A stretch of DNA of 64,000 bases from Anastrepha obliqua. Taxonomy: Eukaryota > Arthropoda > Insecta > Diptera > Tephritidae. Positions 58,331 through 64,000 of this stretch are shown here, piece after piece (the stretch's first letter is position 1; each line of letters opens with the position of its first letter). The translations under genes and the position numbers were made by a program. The stretch spans positions 7,626,001 through 7,690,000 of the forward strand of contig NC_072896.1 in assembly GCF_027943255.1 (NCBI RefSeq), given 5' to 3'. The notes below the pieces were generated by a model. It was given only the letters and a program-made list of their open reading frames with translations. It ran no database searches and was not told where the DNA came from.

Positions 58331-61240
58331 GGTGCGCAACTAAGTTCTCGCTGTTGAATGGTTACAAGTGAATCATTGAAAGTATTATTGCCCATCGCTG
58401 GCTACTACTTTTCTCCATCTTTCTGGTAGATCTCGTATACCGTCGCGGTAAAACTGTTCATCTTTTGAGGCTATCCACGGATCAAGCCATTTTTTGATGT
58501 CTTCATATGAATGGAACTGCTGGTCATCTAGACCATGTGCCATCGATCGGAACAGGTGATAATCGGACGGCGCAATATCTGGAGAATATGGCGAGTAGGG
58601 TAGAATTTCCCATTTCCATTCTCCAGTGTTTCCAGGTAGGTTTTAACGGGTTTGGCAACGTAAGGCCGAGCGCTGTCATGCTGTAGAAACACTTTTTCAT
58701 GCCTCTCCGCGTATTACGGCGGTTTCTCGCGCAGTGGTCGGCTCATTCGCATAAATTGAAGTCTATACTGACCCCCAGTGATGGTTTCGCTTGGTTTTAA
58801 CAGTTCGTAATAAATAACACCAACTTGGTCCCACCAAATACATAGCATAACCTTCGCAGCGTGAATATTCGACCGAGACGATGATATAGAAGCATGACCG
58901 GGCAGTCCCCATGACTTTCTTTTCTTTGGATTGTTGTAATGAATCCATTTTTCATCACCCGTCACGATGCGAAGAAGGAAACCCTTCCTTTTTTGCCGCT
59001 GGAGCAATTGTTCACATCGCATGCAATCGCTTGGAAATGGATTGGCTGGTAACTCCTAATACTGAAGCTCTTCTTGCGTTTGACACGTATCCTCATTGAG
59101 CAATGCCTCCAATTCAGCATCTTCGAAGGTATTTCGCCTTCCTTCACGCGGACGGTCATCAACATTAAAACCACCGTCTTTGAACCGACGGAAACAATCT
59201 CGGCACGTTGTTTCGCTTGAAGCAGCATCTCCATAAACTTTTTGTAGCTCTCGATGTGCTTCAGCCGCCGTTTTTTCGAATGAAAGAGGAAAATCAACAT
59301 TTCCCGCAAATGACGATTATTTGGTACAAAATAAGACATTTTCACAAAACCAAAAGTATATGATACCAAAACAAAAAATTAGTAATCTTTTTACAGATTT
59401 TTTTCGATCTATTTATGTTCGTCAATCCGACACCGGAATAGAAGATACCTCTTTTAACAGCTCACGAACAAATAAAGGTTTCCAGCTCTCATCTAATGAT
59501 GTACTCAGGAGCCTATCGGGCTTGGCAAATGACCCAACTCCTGGAGAAGATGGCTTCCCTCCTATATTTCTAAAAAAACTGTGCTACATCGCTAGCAAAA
59601 CCATTAACAATTATCTTCAATAAATCACTAGCTTCTGGTGAGTTTTTACATAATTGGAAAAAATCGTTTATCATACCGATACATAAGTCTGGAAGCAAGT
59701 CGGAAGTCCAAAATTATCGCCCTATCTGTAAAATCTCTTGCATACCTAAACTCTTTGAAAAGCTAGTTTATGATTTGATTTTCTTCCAAATTTCAAATCT
59801 CATATCGCCTAATCAGCACGGCTTTGTTAAGAGTAGATCTACTGTTACGAATTTAGGGTTATTTACAAATTATGTCTTAAACCAATTTGAAACAGGCCAA
59901 CAATGCGATGTCATATTCACCGATTTTTCGAAAGCGTTTGATCAGCCATAGTATCCTACTTAAAAAGCTGGGTTCGTTTGGTCTTCATCCTAACTTACTC
60001 AAGTGGCTTGCATCTTATCTAACAGATAGAACTCAATTCGTTCGTATAAATAACATAAAATCTGATGCCATCAAAGTTACCTCAGGCGTACCTCAAGGCC
60101 ACTTTTGTTCTTAATGTTTGTTAATGACATTCCAGACGTTTTCGAGACATCACGTTGTCTGATGTATGCAGATGACCTGAAAATTTACAGTCGGGTAGAG
60201 AACGTAACTGACTGCATAAGACTTCAAGAAGACTTAATCAGATAGGAAGCTTGGTGTGATGATAACTCCTTACCTCTTAATGCTGGTAAATGCCAGCACA
60301 TGACATTCAGTAGACGAAAAGTTACGATTGATTTCGATTACAAGTTGGGCACTACCACCTTCACAAAAATTTACGAAAAGAAAGACTTGGGGGTCATATT
60401 TACATCGAAAATGTTGTTTTCCAAACATATAGGCTTTATGATTGCCAAGTCTAGATTTATGCTTGGCTTTGTAATAAGGAATTCAAGGGAGTTCCAGGAT
60501 ATTTCTACGCTGAAAAAACCTCGAATATTGCAGCATCATTCAAGATCCATTCTATATGGGTTCATCTTTAAGAATTGAGAAGGTTCAAAAACGTTTCACT
60601 CGATTTGCTATTCGTTCATATCGTTGACCTTGCAGTTTGCCTGCTTATAAAAGTAGATGTCTTTTGTTAGCATTGCCAACTTTAGAAATGCGGAGAAAAA
60701 CTTCAAAACTAATGTTTATAAGGGACATAGTTACGAATCATATCAAATGTCACTTCTTGCTGGAGCTAATACTCTTTAATTGTCCCACTCGTAACCTAAG
60801 ACTCAGCAATATGTTCCATTTACCTTATCACAAGACCAATTTTAGTCGAAATGAACCGCTTGCACGTTGTATAAGACAGTCTAACCAATTATGCAAACAT
60901 TTGGATATATTCTTTAACTCACGAGAGACTTTCAAATCAAAACTTAATCCGGAGGTACACTTTTTGAATTGTGACTAATGTATCTCACAGTATTGCTCAC
61001 CATATATAATATTATATTTAAGCTTTAATATTAGTAATCTATTTAAGTTATACTTTAATTGATGAAATAAATAAATAAAACAAAAAAAAAAAATAAAAAT
61101 AAAAAAAATCACTAATGTGTCGAAGCAGTTTGTTTACCATACGTCTAAGCTTGGTTTATGACGTTTAGGTTATGTTAAAATCGACTATCACACACTTCTG
61201 GCGGCATCTATTGTCAAACAGCGAGAACTTAGTTGCGCAT
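58331..61240 (-). mobile_element. Mauritiana-type mariner split by a Jockey-like insertion
   Basis: Ends GGTGCGCAACTAAGTTCTCG and CGAGAACTTAGTTGCGCA are inverted and flanked by TA. The minus strand starts MSYFVPNNRHLREMLIF (59337), with later VTGDEKWIHYNNPKKR, LCIWWDQVGVIYYELLKP and LQHDSARPYV. Frameshifts and stops inactivate it. The body is about 1.2 kb without the nested insert; closest relative in the window is 37212-38490. Confidence 0.88.
59370..61105 (+). mobile_element. 5'-truncated Jockey-like non-LTR element
   Basis: Plus-strand reverse transcriptase in pieces: ISNLFTDFFRSIYVRQSD, WKKSFIIPIHKSGSKSEVQN, IFTDFSKAFD (motif A), FVRINNIKSDAIKVTSGVPQ (motif B), LMYADDLKIY (catalytic), LNAGKCQHMTF, KKDLGVIFTSKM, and the C-terminal PAYKSRCLLLALPTLEMRRK. 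No RNase H. It ends in AATAAATAAATAAAACAAA and an A-rich tail. Frameshifts and stops (for example TAG at 60244) inactivate it. Confidence 0.85.
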
Positions 61241-62134
61241 ATAATAATATTCTATCTAAATTTCCTTTTAGAGAATTTTCGAAAGAAAGATATTATAAAT
61301 AACCATATTTTTGGATAATAATAAATTCAAATTGATATTTAAAGTAAGCTAATGACTGTTGAGTATCATGGAGATATTTAAAATTTGGTTTCAATTAGTC
61401 TTCAATTAATTCATTAGCCTTTTTCAGTTTTTAAAATTTATTGGATGGTGGTTTGATAACTTTATGATTAGCATAAATAAATGGAATACTTGAGAAGTCC
61501 AAAAAAGCAAATAATATATATTTATTTTTAATAATTCTCAAAGGAGAACATGAATCAAGGCATGACAACATCCACTGCTTATCTTGACAGTTAACACTTG
61601 ACAATCAGAAATTTCTTTGACAACCGACAAATTATTCCTCGCAAGCGCGAGGTGATGTATGACAAAGTGTCACAGGTTCTTTAACAATTGATAAATGATC
61701 CCTATTGAAAAGAATATTTATTGGTGGCAGAATTTCGACCTTTTGGCGATACCAGTAAATTTTGATAATTTTCAAACATCAAACGTGAGGTGATGCTTGA
61801 CGAATATTGTGAATATTTTAGCAGTTGAAGTCTTTTTTATTCCTAAGAAGAACTAAAGAACTATGATAAAAACCCATCTCTCTGCATATATAATCACTCC
61901 TTGTTCATAAGGCGGAAACAAAGGCTCTTCAACCATTTCTGTCAGCCGCTATATGTCCAACTTCCTTCCAGGTGGCGGTGGAAGAGCTCTCATATAGAAT
62001 TGTGCGCAGCCAAGTTTGTCAAGGGCTCTAACACTTTACGGTTACAATTTCCTTTGTCAAATGAAAAGTTATCCCTATTGGTGAAAATATTTATTTGTGG
62101 CAGAATTTGGCGCACTTAGCGATTCAAGTAAAGT
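61241..62134. other. Spacer, no gene seen
   Basis: TTTGTGGCAGAATTT-like strings recur at 61722 and 62094, and AGGTGATG twice at 61650 and 61788, suggesting a decayed internal repeat. No gene. Confidence 0.4.
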
Positions 62135-63014
62135 GTGGTTAAATTTCAAGGCCTGATGTTGAATGTGAACCACATCTAAGCGTCAAGTTTTTTCTGCATT
62201 TCATTTGACATTTTTCAATTTTAGACTAATTCACTTTGAACCATGGAAAGATACACAATCGAGCAATGGTGAGAATGGTGGTAGGAAATGGCAACAGTGA
62301 ATGACCAATTTTCGAAGAAAATCATCTTCAGTGAATAAGCAGAATTGCCGCATTTAGGCGAATGATAATCCAAGAGTGATTTTCGAAAAACCAATGCACC
62401 CACAAAGAGTGACTGTTTGGTGCGGTTTACGAGTATGGGCCGGCGGCCTCATTGGGCCGTATTTTTTCCAAAATGAGGCCGGTCAGGCAGTTACTGTGAA
62501 TAGTGTTCGCTATCGTGAGACGATAACGAACTTTTTATGGCCCGAATTGGAAGATATGGACGTGGACGATATGGGGTTTCAACAGGACGGTGCCACTTGT
62601 CACACAGCTAACGAAACAATGGCTCTTTTCCGCGAAAATTTTGATGGCCGAATAGTCTCACGTCGCGGCGATGTCAATTGGCCGCCAAGATCATGTGATT
62701 TGATGTCTTTGGGCTTCTTTCTTTGAAGTTATTTGAAAGAAAAGGTGTACATCGATAAGCCAGCAACAATTCAAGAGCTAAAGGATGAGATAATTCGCCA
62801 TATTAACGGCATAGAACCTCAATTATGCCTCAGCGCCATCAAACATTTGGACCATCGGATGGAGGTATGCCGCCGAGGCGGCCATTTGGCTGATATTTTG
62901 TTTCATACGTAATTTAGCCATACCAGTATTATCATAATAAAGAGAAATGACAATAGTTTCTTAAAAAAGGTATATTCTCTTTAAAATCAACACCGGCCCT
63001 TGAAACTTAACCAC
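62135..63014 (+). mobile_element. DD41D-type element, GTGGTTAA-end family
   Basis: Inverted ends GTGGTTAAATTTCAAGG and CCTTGAAACTTAACCAC. Encodes MERYTIEQW (62243), then EKPMHPQRVTVWCGLRVWAG, DDMGFQQDGATCHTANE and RRGDVNWPPRSCDLMSLGFF. Counting from the Asp of QQDG, the third catalytic position is 41 residues on and is Gly here, so this copy is dead. The end reads RRGGHLADILFHT and stop. Confidence 0.9.
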
Positions 63015-63397
63015 TACAGTCACACAATTCGTCGAAAGTTAATGGAAAATCTGTAAAAACTATTTACTCACCCGTTACTCGTGCAATAACAATTAATGTG
63101 TTTCAAATGCCTTGTAGTTCCATTCCATTCTTAATCAACTTAGAGACAGAAGTGACTATGTTTTCTTATTTTTAACAGCCTCAGCCCAACCGCCTACACT
63201 TTGAGAATCGCACTAAATAACCTTAATTAATTTGAATATGCATAAGCATGACACAATTTCTACTATGAAACCATGAAACTCATGGAAAACAAACCCCGGA
63301 AAATATAATCTTATCATATCGCGTCAATTAGCGCGAAAAAAATATAAAAACATACGATTTATTAACATCTATGACTAAACGCGAATTTCGCGAACGA
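63015..63397. other. Spacer upstream of gene F
   Basis: AT-rich. ATCTTATCATATCGCG near 63309 contains a possible GATA site. No gene. Confidence 0.4.
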
Positions 63398-63441
63398 TAT
63401 AAAACGCTAGTTAAGACGCGCGTGCAAGTTCAGTGTCAGTT
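63398..63441 (+). promoter_or_regulatory. Core promoter of gene F
   Basis: TATAAAA (63398-63404) and two overlapping initiator-like motifs, TCAGTG (63430-63435) and TCAGTT (63436-63441), 34-40 bases downstream. Confidence 0.75.
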
Positions 63442-63487
63442 AACCATCGCAAGAAGAAGAGCAACTAATAAACGAAATAATAATTAA

Positions 63488-64000
63488 ATGGTGGCGCACA
63501 AACGAGTATTCATCTCGCTGACTGGCCTACTGGCACTACAGGTTATTTCAACAATATACCTATTTTTTGTTCGCCAAAAAGTTTTACCTTATACGATTTT
63601 TCTTGCAGTTAGTGGCGGCACATCCGCGCCTTACCTACAGCGCTTTATACGCCTCGGAAGAGGAAGGATTGGTAAGGAATGTTGACTATGCAGCGCATTT
63701 GCCCTCGTCCGAGGCAGCGCCGTCATCGGAGGAATCCGGAATGTCAAAGGAATCAAATAACGAAGGGTGCCACAGAATCGGCCCCAATATTCCAACAAAA
63801 ATTAGGGACGACGCCTACAGCGTATTTGCTAAAGTTTTGATACGCGATTCACGCGAGGTTTTCAAGAACAAATTGAGGGAACTGAAACTGATTAAAACTG
63901 AAAAAGAAATGGATGTGACGCATTTTTTTGTTGTGCTGAAGAGAATCAATAAAGTGCGGCTGGTGAATGCGTCGCATGAAGGCGAATTAATGTTCGATGC
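63488..64000 (+). CDS. Gene F: secreted protein related to gene E (partial, runs off window)
   Basis: Exon 1 is 63488-63541 (MVAHKRVFISLTGLLALQ, signal peptide). The intron is 63542-63608 (67 bp, GT..AG, phase 0). Exon 2 starts at 63609 (LVAAHPRLTYSAL) and stays open to base 64000, so 148 residues are visible. Signal cleavage after VAA is plausible. It has an acidic Ser/Glu region (34-70) with SKESN (64-68) and then VFAK (90-93). Gene E has SKESN at 55-59 and VFAK at 125-128 in the same order, so they are probably paralogs, with the acidic part about 40 residues shorter here. The last visible residues (ASHEGELMFDA) resemble SLHDELDNPLDA of gene E. The frame that reads through the intron to 63685 is not real. 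Function unknown. Confidence 0.82.

Overview
The window is AT-rich, gene-poor eukaryotic DNA. It looks like a higher dipteran, and a tephritid-like fruit fly is plausible, but that is inference: no marker gene is present. The support is phase-0 introns of 67-77 bp, TATA plus TCAGTT initiator promoters, frequent TATG/CATA microsatellites and an insect-type transposon load. I see no rRNA gene, no free tRNA gene, no CRISPR array, no recognisable LTR retrovirus-like element, and no host housekeeping gene.

Right half (27.7-64 kb): a cluster of six host genes spread between transposons. All six are two-exon genes. Exon 1 is 18-19 codons, encodes only a signal peptide and ends in Gln; a short phase-0 intron follows, and exon 2 carries the mature protein. 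Four genes (A 27742-28031 minus, B 33363-33658 minus, C 40506-40789 minus, D 45684-46010 plus) encode secreted peptides of 71-83 residues. Their mature part starts near an ESRP motif and shares a T-F-T-N core and a [HY]HI[LY] tail. Two genes (E 54499-55447 plus; F 63488 to the window edge) keep the same first exon and promoter design but encode larger secreted proteins with an acidic Ser/Glu-rich region followed by a charged, probably helical region. The cluster probably continues past the right edge. I do not recognise the family; its function is unknown.

Left half (1-27 kb): no host gene that I can support. It holds fragments of transposons, the largest being a 5.4-kb RNase H-bearing non-LTR retrotransposon (10315-15726, LOA-like) with target duplications, ORF1, endonuclease, reverse transcriptase and RNase H, inactivated by frameshifts, deletions and three in-frame stops.

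Mobile DNA across the window: at least six distinguishable Tc1/mariner lineages (one intact mariner at 37212-38490 with a full transposase; several internally deleted DD41D-type elements; one deleted Tc1), a Helitron helicase remnant (about 29469-30790), Jockey-, LOA- and R1-like non-LTR fragments, two tRNA-derived SINEs, and a three-copy TTAA-flanked non-autonomous element. Several insertions are nested with readable target duplications (46.4-47.2 kb, 48.0-50.0 kb, 51.4-53.9 kb, 56.6-57.6 kb, 58.3-61.2 kb), so a relative insertion order can be read directly.
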